A stretch of DNA of 64,000 nucleotides from Areca catechu (lineage: Eukaryota; Streptophyta; Magnoliopsida; Arecales; Arecaceae), in contig CM038052.1 in NCBI GenBank assembly GCA_021397845.1, positions 141,613,854 to 141,677,853 of the forward strand, written 5' to 3'. The first letter of the stretch is position 1. The number at the start of each line of letters is the position of its first letter. The translations under genes were made by a program, and so were the position numbers. Below the pieces are notes generated by a model, which was not told where the DNA came from, ran no database searches, and saw only the letters and a list, made by a program, of their open reading frames with translations. This document shows positions 11,341 through 22,264 of this stretch, in pieces.

Positions 11341-11985
11341 TGTTACCCGGCAAGGTAGCCCAAGAGGAGGGGTGAATTGGATATTTTAAAAAATTTAAAT
11401 AGTTATGTGCTGAACTTAGAGTGTTTGTGTAGTAAAGTGATTGTGCTAAATGAGATATGCAATAGAAGTAGCAAATTAAGTGCAAAGTAATAAAGAGCAA
11501 GTGAAGAAAGAAACAAACAACTACAAACTACCACAAACACATAGATGTATAGTGGTTCGGTGCACTCCAAGCACCTACATCCACTTTCCAAGCTTTTCCT
11601 TGAAAAATTCCACTATAATCTATCCAAGATTATAACCGACTTATTTTCTAAGGCTCACAAGTCAAACCTCGTTAATTTTATCACCTAGGCTCACCAATAA
11701 CCTTTATAACATATTTTTAATTCGGGCTTACAAGTCAAACCCTAGTTGGTTTTATCTCTTAGACTCATCTTCATAAGGGCCAAAGTGATCATTTTATCAA
11801 TATTCCAAGATAAGAAGATAACTTAAACATCTAAATTCATCTTGCTTTGATGTTAGCAATTTTGATACACTTGAGTGAAAAATTGATGTACATATATCCT
11901 GAAATTCATGCTCCAATTGAAACATTAGTCCAAACATATATTCAACGTTTTGTTATTCATCAAAATCAGAGAGCTAAAGCCAACA
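11341..11985 (-). repeat. G 5' LTR, internally deleted (645 bp)
   Basis: It matches the two ends of 483-2045 but lacks the segment equivalent to 895-1821. The junction reads TATCTCTTAGACTCATC, and CTCTTAG occurs at both deletion edges in the intact copy (888-894 and 815-821 past 1000). The deletion removes the whole motif array. Confidence 0.9.
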
Positions 11986-11990
11986 ATGAT
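11986..11990. repeat. Target-site duplication of G (right copy)
   Basis: ATGAT, identical to 478-482. Confidence 0.85.
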
Positions 11991-12052
11991 CATTGGACCT
12001 CGGCCTTAGCCTTAGTCCCCTGAGCCTTGAAAGCACCACATGAGATCCAATA
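11991..12052 (-). repeat. Copia remnant X, LTR (proximal part)
   Basis: Reads on the minus strand as TATTGGATCTCATG..., directly after a purine-rich CCAAGATGGAGAT that follows RNase H coding sequence. This is the polypurine-tract/3' LTR arrangement of many plant copia elements. It continues at 482 across the G insertion. Confidence 0.6.
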
Positions 12053-12595
12053 ATCTCCATCTTGGCGCTTCAAGGCTTCAACCAACTCCATATTGTCCAC
12101 AAGCTACATTAGTGCCACACACTTGCAAAAGCTATCACACTATAGAACCTTTGTCAATGCATCAACTAGATTCTCCTTGGTGTGTACCTTCATGAGCTTT
12201 AACTCACCATCCTCCATGAGCTCTCTGATCCAATGGTATCTGATGTTGATGTGCTTTGTCCGAGCATGATAGACAGAGTTCTATACAAGTAGAAGTGCAC
12301 TCTAGCTATCGCAGTGCACCTTGACAACCTCTTATTCTAGGCCCATTTCAAATGCTAGACCCTTCAGCCATAGGGCCTCCTTGGCTAACTCTGTAAATGT
12401 ACTCTACCTCGGTAGTTGATAACACCATAACAGGTTGCAAGCAGGATCTCCATGATACAAAACCTCCATATATGCTGAATATGAAACCTGTCTCGAATGA
12501 CGGGTGTCCCATCTCCATCAAAATTTGCATCCATGAACCCTCTTATCAGCCCTTAAGCCTCCTTGGACATGTTGGAGTGTCCCTCAGTACCTCAC
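12053..12595 (-). pseudogene. X pol: copia RNase H remnant
   Basis: Minus-strand translation shows SWRSCLQPVMVLSTTEVEYI, then VHCDSQSAL-type, ARTKHINIRYHWIRE-type and VHTKENLVDALTK-type motifs, which are copia RNase H. It is degenerate and is cut on its N-terminal side by element A at 12596. Nothing else of X's pol is in the window unless it lies beyond A. This is the oldest layer, because both G and A are inserted in X. Confidence 0.8.
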
Positions 12596-15182
12596 TGAAA
12601 GAATGGTGCCCTAAAAGCCAATTATTGTAGGGGCATTTCCATGATCTTCCAACTCATGTATGATATTATTTATCAATAAAGGGCATCTTTTGATTCATCA
12701 TACTACTGCATCTTATAAAGATTATTATGAATCCCATAGGTTAGGGCAACGAAATTAGGGTTATGATGGAGATCATAATGGTGAGACCTAAGTTCGTATA
12801 AATCCTAATCTAAAATGTTCGTAGTCATTGGATAATTGATTCAGGGATCGATGAATCCAGAAAGACTAGCACATCCTATGTATGCTTAAGGAGAGGGTGG
12901 TTGGTCTCACAACCACTTATATAAATACACTAATACAAGGATGTGGGTGTTCATTAGGTTATGAGTCCACTGAACTGATTCGACAAGAGAACATCAAATG
13001 AAAGTCTAACTACTTGTTAAAAGAATGTTCTCTTAGTGGGAGTTGTGCATGTTATCCTTAGACCTAAGACTACCATAGTATCTTGTACACATAAACCCAT
13101 GTTTTGGTGCATACTCACTCAAGACAATTAAGTCATGTACGGGGTGTTTCTCGATATGGTGGATTGTGTATGAAGGTAATGAGTAGGTCAATAAGGAATT
13201 AATCACTCCTAATAAGAGGAGAAGTTATCTCGTGTTACCTCTTCGAATGATGACTCAGGAAGTCTTTGGCCAAAGTAGGATGAAATTAGATAGGGTTTTT
13301 AATCATTCATCAACCAAGTCTTCATTATCAAATTGATATTCAAAAGGATTAAGTACTATGGTTTGACATTAATCCATGCCCATCACTTAATCGATATATA
13401 GGGAGATCGAAGGATTGAATTGCACGGTAACTTTTCGTTGAAGGATATTTTATTACTTTTCACCAAATTCTTCATCTTGCGGGTAGGCATGACATGTTGC
13501 TAGACATCAATTATGTCTTGTGGGTTTTCATGAATTAATTTGATTAGATTCATGAGTCAATTCGAAAGCTGGTTCGAATTGGCAACCTAGGTCAGCTCAA
13601 TATGACCTAATTAGGTCAATCGAGTTCGATTGGATTGAATTGGCTCGGACCTAGACCTATTGCTAGCTAGATGTGGAACCCAAAGTATCACATATATCAG
13701 GAAATTGACCTAGAAAGTTAATTGACATTTAATTAGGATCATAGGATCCTAATTGGTTAGCTAGATTGCACACTAGCATGTGTATGCTAACCTAACTCCT
13801 AACCCAATTGAATTGGATCTAAAAGGTTGCTAAATAGACTAACCAATACATGGGAGACCTAAATTGGCTTGGGTCCTAAGTAGGATGAATTTATCAAAAT
13901 TTATCTGATATTTTTCATGGCTTTTATGCGCCAAATACCAAGAGTCCCAAGGGCATGGGACTCTTGGTGCCAAAATGGGTGCTCAGCAAATAAACGGACA
14001 TAGAAGGACCAAGAGTCCTTCTACTTGATAATCACTAATACAATGATAAAGTACACTTTATCCCCTTTCATATGACACCCATATTGCTTGGCCTTTGACT
14101 GGTCAAAGATGGGAAATGGTGTGGAGAAAGGTGGCGCACTTGTGAAGAGTAGTGACTCTTCACAATTGGCATGCAGAAAATGACCAAGAGTCCTTCTGCC
14201 TATAAGCCACCAAAGCCTGATAAAGTCCAAGGGACTTTATCCTTATCTCCACTCCCTCTCATGTGGGCTTTGACCGGTCAACAATGGTGAAGTGCGGTGG
14301 AAAGGGAGTTGGTGCAAATGAAGAGTTGCGACTGTTCATTTGGTGCTAATTCTATGAAGCAGAGTCCTTCTGCTTTAAGGAATTTCAAATCACCGATGAT
14401 TTTAAATAAAAGGTCACATCCTTATCTTCTCTATAACTAGAAATTGACAAGTGTCAAGTGGAGAAGTCTGATGAAAAATTGAAGGGACTTGTTATATGGC
14501 AGTTGGCATAGAAGAGTCATGGCTTTTCACTTATAAGACTCCTTATTGAAGAGTCTTATTTGATCTGTGTTTGGATAGATCAAAGGCTGATGATAGAGCT
14601 TATCTAGTGCCTCCCCTTCTCTTATATATAGTCTTCGATGTTTAGGCTGGAGTAATGATGTTTCTGATATCCTTTCTTTCTTACATTCTTACACTCTCCC
14701 ACACTCCCCTTGTCACTTCCATCCCTTGTTAGAGTTTAGGTATTGTCTTAAGACAAGTCCACTATTTTAAGACAAGGGTTTAAGAAGAGATTTAGGAAGT
14801 GGAAAAGAGAGTGAAGAGAGAATTTGGAGAGGGCTCAGAGTGCTCTGCTGGAGGGCAAGGGACTGAGCAATAATGAAGGAGAGGCTGCTAAAGGAAGAAA
14901 AGCCATCAGAAGAGACCCAGTGGTTTAAGCAACCTACTAAGGAGTGCTTCCTAGGTTCCATTCCTGTGTGGATCACCTCTAGAGGGCATGCACTTGTGTG
15001 CTTAGTTAAAAGAAGAAGGAATTAGCATTCCAGGTATTTTTCCAAACCCTAATTACATGACTTGTTAATTGTAATGAATAAAGGAACTTAGGCTTAGGAT
15101 TTCAAGTTGCTTACAGTTTCAAGAAAGAAAAATTTTGAAATCCATTATTCCGTTGTGCCATCGAAATCGTAAAAACCCAATA
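12596..15182 (+). repeat. A 5' LTR (about 2.6 kb)
   Basis: Begins TGAAAGAATGGTGC, matching the 3' LTR start at 45660, and ends one base before the primer site. The part 12955-14593 matches 53787-55343, so both LTR copies are recognisable. A TATA box lies at 14623-14630. Confidence 0.88.
14623..14630 (+). promoter_or_regulatory. Putative TATA box of A LTR
   Basis: TATATATA in a pyrimidine-rich context about 550 bp before the LTR end, a plausible U3 promoter position. Confidence 0.5.
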
Positions 15183-15183
15183 G

Positions 15184-15195
15184 TGGTATCAGAGC
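15184..15195 (+). other. A primer binding site
   Basis: TGGTATCAGAGC, an exact match to the common initiator-Met primer-site sequence, one base after the LTR. Confidence 0.9.
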
Positions 15196-16610
15196 CCGAT
15201 TGTTTCATTCAATTAATGGTCAACTGGATCTACTTATGCGATAATGAATATGATCATATATGGGGATCATATTCTAATGCATGCCACTAATTAGGGTTCA
15301 CTTGTATATTGAATGATAATATGATCATATATATAAATCATAGTATCATGCATACTATTGAAAGGGTATATGATAGTGAATATTATCATGTATGGTGCAT
15401 GCAATTAGTAATGATTGCTTATTATGCTATGAAGAGATTCATGATTGTTTTAAATTATATATGATATTTGTTAAATCCTAGTAACTGCTTCGGATTGGGT
15501 TAGTCACCATGGTCGTCCGGTCATAGAACTTATTTAGGGTTTCATGGCCCTCTCATCCCATTTAATAGGGTCTCTTTTGGCGTGTAGGAATGCCGTTGTG
15601 GCCATATCCTATGAACAACTGAGGTGAATAGATCATATTACAATTATGTTTATGGTATGCATATTAAGGTTAATATGCTCAAATGATGGAATGAAAATCA
15701 TGTCATATGTGTATGGTTATGAATACATTATGATGTCATGAATGTTAGGTTGACATGATTAAGTCTATATTAGGATGTGTTAGAGACCATCAAAGCCCTC
15801 ATAATAATCATATTTTGTCATAGTGTAAGTTAATCATTATGCAATTCTGATTAGGGTATGATCAGCTAGTTGGTGTCTAGGCAAGTTGTTCTGGGAAGGT
15901 AAAGGGAATGAGGTTTTAATTAGTTCCGTTGACTTTCCTGGCCAATTTAATTAGTGTCTAAGGAAAACAATGGGGGGACCCCCTCATCCCTTCTACTTAC
16001 CTGGCCAATTTGATCATATCTAGACCTTAAATTGGAAATGCTATTTATTTAAGCACACTACAATTTGCCTTCCTTCATGCTAAGCCAAATTAATATCAAA
16101 AACTATGGTAGGTTTGTTGTGTACACACAAGGCCTGCTATAGCGTTTGGTATAAAATTTGTCTTGGTGCACCTAGTGCTTTATAGCATGACTGATAATGT
16201 TGCTTTGTTGTGTACATACAAGGGCAACATTATTCAATCATGGCTATATGGAAATGAAGGGTCCGACTAAACTAAGACATTATGGTTTGTTGTGTACACC
16301 AAGGCTATATGTGTCTTAGAGGCAAAAGTTAAGTTGAGATTTGCTAGGGATGCAATTGGAAAGGGTCATTTCCTACCCTTGAACTTATAAGATTTTGTTG
16401 TGTATACACAAGGCATTTATAAGGAATTGGGATCTCAACCCCACTAAGGAAGCCCTGGGAGGGTTTCCCGCTTACCATAGTTGAGAGTTATGGTATTCGA
16501 TAGAAAATAGTGGGAGACACAATTAGATGCAAAAGTCCTTGTCTAATTGTAAATATCATCATTAGTGGTCTGCTTATAGTTGTTCTTTACTTACTACAGA
16601 TTATTACATT
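15196..16610 (+). other. A untranslated leader
   Basis: About 1.4 kb without coding similarity. It holds two copies of CCTGGCCAATTT (15939-15950 and 16000-16011 region) and the four tandem hairpins described separately. Confidence 0.7.
16103..16423 (+). other. Four tandem stem-loops in A leader
   Basis: The core TTTGTTGTGTACACACAAGG (variants allowed) occurs four times: 16113-16132, 16204-16223, about 16286-16304 and 16393-16413. Each copy is flanked by different but self-complementary arms: CTATGGTAGG/CCTGCTATAG (16103-16112, 16133-16142); ATAATGTTGC/GCAACATTAT (16194-16203, 16224-16233); CTAAGACA/TGTCTTAG (16272-16279, 16312-16319); CTTATAA/TTATAAG (16384-16390, 16417-16423). Conserved core with changing paired arms argues for RNA structure. 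Role unknown; packaging or dimerisation is a guess. Confidence 0.75.
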
Positions 16611-16794
16611 ATGGATTCTACTCTATCATTGTGGGGCATCTTAGATGCCAATAAGTTGATCGATCCAAATTATGTGGATTGGTTGAAGAACCTGAGAATT
16701 AGATTAGCTCAGGAGAAAATTGCCTATATCCTTGATACGCCTGACCTAGATCTACTAGGAGAGGATGCTACAAAGAAGGGTTCAAAGAGAAAAA
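16611..16794 (+). pseudogene. A gag: N-terminal fragment
   Basis: ATG at 16611 opens about 61 codons of copia gag N-terminus (LSLWGILDANKLIDPNYVDW, then EKIAYILDTPD). After KKGSKRK the frame is cut by element B. The sequence resumes at 36777 already near the degenerate zinc-knuckle region, so the central gag was probably lost before B inserted. Confidence 0.85.
16790..16794. repeat. Target-site duplication of B (left copy)
   Basis: AAAAA, matching 36777-36781. Low complexity makes it weaker evidence than the others, but the gag frame on the two sides belongs to one element. Confidence 0.7.
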
Positions 16795-17310
16795 TGTTGC
16801 CCAGGTGGCTTTCCCAAGAGGGGGGTAAATTGGGAATTTAAAAAATTTATGCAACAATGTGCTCTTTGAAAATTCCTTATAAGTGTTAAGTGTTGTGATA
16901 GGAAAATAGAATGTAGAAGCGTAATCAAATAAGAAAGGCACAACACAAACACAAGAAAATTATAGTGGTTTGGAGCAACCCACTCCTACATTCACTATCC
17001 ATGATTACTACTTGGGATTTTCACTATATCCCCCACTGGAATACAGTCGGATTATTTTCACAAGCTCACAATCTAAACCTTTACACTTTAGTTTTTAATT
17101 CGGGCTCAGCAAAAAAACCAAACTTCGTTTTACCAGGATCACCAAGAACCCAACTTGGTTTTAACACAGGATCACTAAGAACCTATTTGGTTTTTAAACC
17201 GGACTCACCAATAACCCAACAATTCAATAAAAGAATTATAAAGAAAAGCAACAAGACGACAAATAGATTTTTGTTTAATGGTTGTCGATGCAGCTCAAGA
17301 GAAGCCTAAT

Positions 17311-17642
17311 TGATTGCACGTCAATGCACTTGGGTGGCTTCTTTTCAATCTTCAATAATTGCTTCAAGCTTTAGTTGATAGTTGGTGAAGGCTTGAAGAC
17401 TGTCTTGAATGCTCTTGCAGTGCTCTTTTGCTCTTAAGGTAGCTTGGATATTCAATATTGCATTTACTCCTTATCTTGATTGCACGTCAATGCACTTGGG
17501 TGGCTTCTTTTCAATCTTCAATAATTGCTTCAACCTTTAGTTGATAGTTGGTGAAGGCTTGAAGACTGTCTTGAATGCTCTTGCAGTGCTCTCTTGCTCT
17601 TATGGTAGCTTGGATATTCAATATTGCATTTACTCCTTATCT
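17311..17642 (-). repeat. Tandem duplication (about 166 bp x 2) in B 3' LTR
   Basis: TGATTGCACGTCAATGCACT starts at 17311 and again at 17477, and the sequences that follow are nearly identical. The 5' LTR has one copy (about 35627-35795), so the duplication happened after insertion or arose in the 3' copy only. Confidence 0.85.
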
Positions 17643-17799
17643 TTTCTTCAAGACTTGTTGCAAGTAGTTCAAATTTTTCAAATATATAGTCTTGTACTCT
17701 TCTCAAATGATTTTAGTCATTGTAGACCATTGGGATGTGACATTTGATTATTGGAGCACTTTTTGGATTCAAATTCCATGTTCTGGAACTAGCCGTTAT

Positions 17800-18290
17800 A
17801 TGTCTGAAATCGACCTTCAAGTCAACTCGGATCACTCGAGTCGGCTTGGATCCTTAGAGTAGTTCTGGTTGAGTCAACTCTCTTCAATCTAGTCAGCTTG
17901 CTTTCATAGTATTCTAATTCCTCACTCTGTAAGAGTCGGCCACCTTGATTCTAGTCAACTCAGATCCTCAGGCCTTCAAGAATGTAGTCTGGAAGAGTCG
18001 GCTCTTTCTCTTTAAAGTCGGCTCATTTGGCTGTAGTCCTCAGATCTCTTTTTCTGGACTCTGGAGGAGTCGGCTCGATTTACTGAAGAGTCAGCTTGGA
18101 TGTCTGACAATATGATAGAGTCGGCTCAGACTCCCCTTGGGTTGGCTCGCCTATCTGATTCAGGAAGTAGTACTCTGGATGAGTCTGCTCGAGTCCTTTA
18201 AAGTCATCTCAAATATTTGCGTGCTAGAATTCTCATGCGTGCCATGTGCTAGAGTCGGCTCTCTTCTCTTCAAGTCAGCTCGGATGAGTT
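17800..18290 (-). repeat. Array of GAGTCGGCTCGGA-type motifs in B LTR
   Basis: About 15 imperfect copies of GAGTCGGCTC/GAGTCAACTC-type motifs, irregularly spaced, and a matching array in the 5' LTR (35960-36410). It takes the place of the GTCGAC array of G and H. Confidence 0.75.
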
Positions 18291-18626
18291 CTTCAGTGAA
18301 TTTTCAATTCTTCTCTAGAATTCATCTTGTAAGGCTTCAAGCTTTCAAGATATCTTCAACCTTTTCTTACAACACACTCAAAGTTATTTTAAGCTTGAAA
18401 TAACCTAGAAGTAACCTATTTGATTGATTTTCACTTAATTTTTTCTTTGGGTTCTTCTTTACAAGAATCAATTACAATACAACTCAACACAAGAAATAGA
18501 AATGTAGGAGTTGAAATTGAACAAAGAGTTCATCCTACAAAAACTTGTAAAACACTTGAAGAGTTGTTAGTAAAACAAATGCATGCTCCAATGTTTTGTT
18601 ATCATCAAAATTACTTATGGGATCAA

Positions 18627-18645
18627 TAATCTCCCCCTTTTTGAT
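18627..18645 (-). other. B polypurine tract
   Basis: Minus strand AAAAAGGGGGAGATTA immediately before the 3' LTR. Confidence 0.8.
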
Positions 18646-19367
18646 GATGACAAAATACTAGGCATGAAAAATTCTTTACAATTACATGTATGATTGTATT
18701 TGAGAGTAAGCATTTACATGTATCAAAGCTAGCTGTATTTGCAAGTAAGTATCAGAGCTTTTGTGAAAAACTATATAGTATTTGTGTTAGTGCTTTTGTA
18801 TGTATCAGAGTAATGAAGTTTGTATATTTCAAAGTATCAGAACTTAGCACAAACACAAAGTATCAAAGCTCAAAATTATGAGTATTAGAGCTAATTCTTG
18901 AGTTAAAGTTTTGAAACAATCAGAGCAAATTAAATTTTTGAAGTAATCAGAGCAAATTGCAAGTATTGATCTAAAGCCATTCAGTTTCAATAATTTACTC
19001 CCCCTTTCTGATGATTTGAAAATTTTGAAACAATTTCATGCTTAGTCAAATATATTCTCTCCCTTTTTGTCAATAATCAAAAAGGATATTCAAGTAAAGC
19101 TCAATTGTTGTGATAGAATGAAAAAGTTTTATAATTTGTTTGAGATAATTTCACTTTCTCAAATCAACTTTGATATTCTAATTAAAATTCATCAGATTAG
19201 AATTATACAATTGAAGATATGTTTGCAAGACATTGCATATTTTAATTCAAACACAAAAGATATGTCAACCAAAAGTGCTTTCATTTCATTCAAAATACTC
19301 AATACAAGTTACAAGAAATTAAAAGTAGTACAATCAATTACTATCTAGCTTTCTAGTATTGGATGGC
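18646..19367. other. Non-coding 3' region of B
   Basis: AT-rich, with repeated short phrases such as AGTATCAGAGC/AAGTATCA between 18720 and 18970 and a second pyrimidine-rich block (CTCCCCCTTTCTGATGA, about 18999). No gene seen. Confidence 0.5.
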
Positions 19368-21168
19368 CTAAAGATGAGGAGCTGGCTTCCTAGGATGTGT
19401 GGTAGATGTAGGTCCAGGTATAGGTACAGGTCTGGGTGTAGGAGTGGCAAATACTGCAATGACTGTTGTTTTCAACTAATCTAGTTGAAATTGATCCACT
19501 TCCATTGCTTCATGAAGCTTTTTGATCTCAGTGTTTAAAGCAACTAGCTCAGTAGCTTGTGTATTTGCAAAAGCTTCAGCAGACCCTCTTAATCTCCCAA
19601 ATTCTGATCTTAAGATTCCAATACCCTTTGTGTAGTCTTCCTCCATCCTCTTTCCTTATTCCAATGATCCCATTTTAAATCTAATTTCATTTAATTCTGT
19701 TCTGAATTCTTCTAAAGTTTGATTGACAGTTTTCATGATCGAATCAGAACTAGATGAGATAGTATCTATGATGGGCTGTAGATCAAGCTGAGATATAGAT
19801 CTAGAGGTCTCAAGTGTGTCAATCCTGCTGTGTAGATCTTTGATCTCTTCTCCAAATTGATCCAATCTGGCATCCACTGACTGGCAAAACTCACCAAACA
19901 TACTAGTTAGGGAACAAGTCAGTGTGTCAGTCAAAGTCCTCATCTGCTGAGCCAAAAAATCTTGGATCACTGAAGTACTAGTAAAGTGACTAGATGGATC
20001 CTAAACTGATGGTGCTCGAGAAACATAAATGAAATCTGGCAAAGGTGGAGATGCTGGTAGATGAATTGCTCAGTCTCCATAGCAGTAAACTCAGGTGCAG
20101 CTGGCTCAGAAGCAGGCTCAATAGAGGTCCCAAACTCAGCAATAGGTACATCAAATATATGCTCTGAAGTGGGAACAGTGTCCTCTGGAGCTGTAGGTCC
20201 TATAGTGGAGATCTCCCTCGGAAGGTCATCATTGTCATCCTCAGAACTGCTGCTACTGCTTGAGGAGGCTGCAATTGCTCTTTCTTCAGTCCCTTTCTTC
20301 TTCCACACTCCTTCACTATAGATATAACCCATTCTAAGGAGTGATTTAGTAGTGTAGGTATTAGTGTGATGGAGGGGTTTACCAACTTCTCCTTCTAGGC
20401 TGATTCTTGAGGCTTGAAACTGTAATGTTAAAACCATACCGTATGGTAAACAAGCCTTTACCTTTCTAATAGCTTCTTTCATCTACATTATCATTATATA
20501 GGGCAGGTTAAGTGACTCTCCCTGAATAATGTGCTCCATGAAGCTCAATTCATGCTCACTTACCCAATCAAATCTCCCTGTTCTTGGAAGAAAAATTCTG
20601 CTAACAAAACTATGGAGTAGTCTCATCTTTAGGGAAAGAGTGTTAGCCATTATAGTCCCTACTCCATCAACATTTGTTCTACCCAAAATTGCTTGTAAGG
20701 TCTTTTCTTTGTCCTTTAAAATCAAATGTTTAACCCCTTCAGCAAGCATTTCAAAAGTAGAGCTGAGCCTTTCTTTTGTGACTATAACCCTTTTACCCTT
20801 AATAGTATACTATTATTAAGAGGGGGTTCTAGTCTAAGGTTCTCATAAAATGCTCTAACAAGTGTTGGATAAGTAGAAATATTTAAAGAACATAAGTATG
20901 TCCAACCATGTGCTTTAATTAAATCTCCGATTTTTAATCCAATTTCTTCCAGAAAGTTGAAAATGATGCATTTACCACTAGTAACAGGCCGATTTGTCAT
21001 AGAAACTACCTATCTTGGAGATGGAGCAGCAGCCAACTGTTCTCTTTCTTCCTCTTGTTCTTCCACTGTTCGAGTCGACTCTTCCTGCTGACATTTTGAC
21101 CTTCTTTCAATTTCTATAGAGGGTGCCGATCTTTTTGATCTCTTTCCCATAGCTGTCTTAGGAGCCAT
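19368..21168 (-). pseudogene. B third ORF (env-position protein, about 600 codons)
   Basis: Starts MAPKTAMGKRSKRSAPS at 21168 and can be followed, with a few stops and frame changes, to a stop at 19368. Segments in order: basic N-terminus; HGWTYLCSLNISTYPTLVRA and FYENLRLEPP (20782-21000); LSLKMRLLHSF and PRTGRFDW (20483-20749); Ser/Asp/Glu-rich linker (SSSSSSSSEDDNDDL); a coiled coil (FGEEIKDLHSRIDTLE) and a Pro-rich end. It resembles a plant transposon-associated domain known beside copia elements. Length and order match G's third ORF. Function is not established. Confidence 0.7.
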
Positions 21169-21590
21169 TGCAACAATTTTGGCAAGAACGAAGAAATTGA
21201 AGCTTTGGGAATAGGATTTTGGAGGATTGGAGATTGTTTCGAGTGGAATGTTAGGGTCTGGAGTCAAAATGAAGAGCATGAAAAATCAAAAAATGTTACT
21301 CGGCTCTATTAAAAATCATAAATATGACATCCGAGTCGGCTAGGTTTGCCCTAAAATCATTCGAGTCAGCTCATCTAGAGCAAACTCAGAAGAGACAGAG
21401 ATTCGAATCGGCTTGACCAAGGCCAAATTGCTTGAGTTGACTTGAATAGAAACTTTCTACAAAAGTTGAAATGATTCAGAAACTGAAATTAATTCAATGA
21501 AATCTCAAGAAAAGTTATTCAAAGAACTTGAATAGTTGTACGAGATTTTTTAGATAATTTTTTCTTAAATTTGAAGGAATTAGGTTAGGA
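21169..21590. other. B spacer between pol and third ORF, with LTR-like motifs
   Basis: Positions 21298-21445 contain ACTCGGCTC, CCGAGTCGGCTAGG, TCGAGTCAGCTC, CGAATCGGCTTG and GAGTTGACTTG. These are the same motif type as B's own LTR array and different from G's. See findings. Confidence 0.6.
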
Positions 21591-22264
21591 AAATCTAAAA
21601 AAATCACAAAGACCTAATTCTCTTCTAATCAATTCAAATCTAACTTGATTAAGTGGCTTAGTGAAAATATCAGCAATTTAGTTCTCAATTGGGATAAATT
21701 CTAGTTCAATGTCGCTATTCAAAACATGATCTCTAATAAAATGGTGTCTTATCTCTATGTGCTTAGTTCTAGAATGCTGACTTAGATTTTTTGTCAAATT
21801 TATGGTACTTATGTTATCACATTTCATTGGAATATTAAATTGTATAACACCAAAGTCTTCTAGTTGTTGTTTAATCCATAACACCTGTGCACAATAACTT
21901 CCTACAGCAACATACTCTGCCTCAGTAGTATAAAGTGCTATCAAGTTTTGTTTCTTACAATGCCATGAGATTAAATTCAATCCTAGAAATTGGCATGTGC
22001 CGCTAGTACTTTTTCTATCAATTCTACAACCAGCATAATCAACATTCGAAAATCTAATTAAATTCAATGAAGAATATTTTGAAAACCATAGACATGATTA
22101 CTTGTACCTTTCAAATATCTGATAATTCTTTTAATAGCAAGCATATGTGATTTTTTAGGATTAGATTGAAATTTAGCACATACACATACACATACACTAT
22201 ATAAGATATCAGGTCTACTTGTAGTTAAATATAGCAAGGATCCGATCATACCTCTATAGAGCTT
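21591..22264 (-). pseudogene. B pol: RNase H domain
   Basis: Minus-strand TTSRPDILYSV leads into YLKGTSNHVYG, DYAGCRIDRKSTSGTCQFLG, ALYTTEAEYVAVGS and IEIRHHFIRDHV, then IFTKPLNQVRFELIRREL near 21610-21670. All are copia RNase H signatures. Stops occur at 22250-22264 and near 21678. Confidence 0.85.

Larger units (their letters stand above)
483..11985 (-). mobile_element. Copia LTR retrotransposon G, Sirevirus-like, degenerate
   Basis: Order on the minus strand: 5' LTR (11341-11985), Met-tRNA primer site, gag with zinc knuckle and coiled coil, protease, integrase, RT, RNase H, third ORF, polypurine tract, 3' LTR (483-2045). A perfect 5-bp TSD flanks it. The gag with a long coiled coil and second zinc knuckle, plus an extra ORF after pol, fit the Sirevirus group. 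Every ORF has stops or frameshifts, and the 5' LTR carries a 927-bp deletion, so it is not autonomous now. A probable gypsy solo LTR interrupts the third ORF. Confidence 0.9.
16795..18626 (-). repeat. B 3' LTR (1832 bp, with internal duplication)
   Basis: Matches 35110-36776 end to end (TGTTGCCCAGGTGGC vs TGTAGCCCAGGTGGC at the left edge). Its extra 165 bp are explained by the tandem duplication at 17311-17642. Confidence 0.9.

Noticed and set aside
15184..15195. A tRNA gene at the Met-tRNA-like sequences
   Set aside because: Only the 12-base complement of the tRNA 3' end is present, in the primer-site position next to LTRs; no cloverleaf is encoded.
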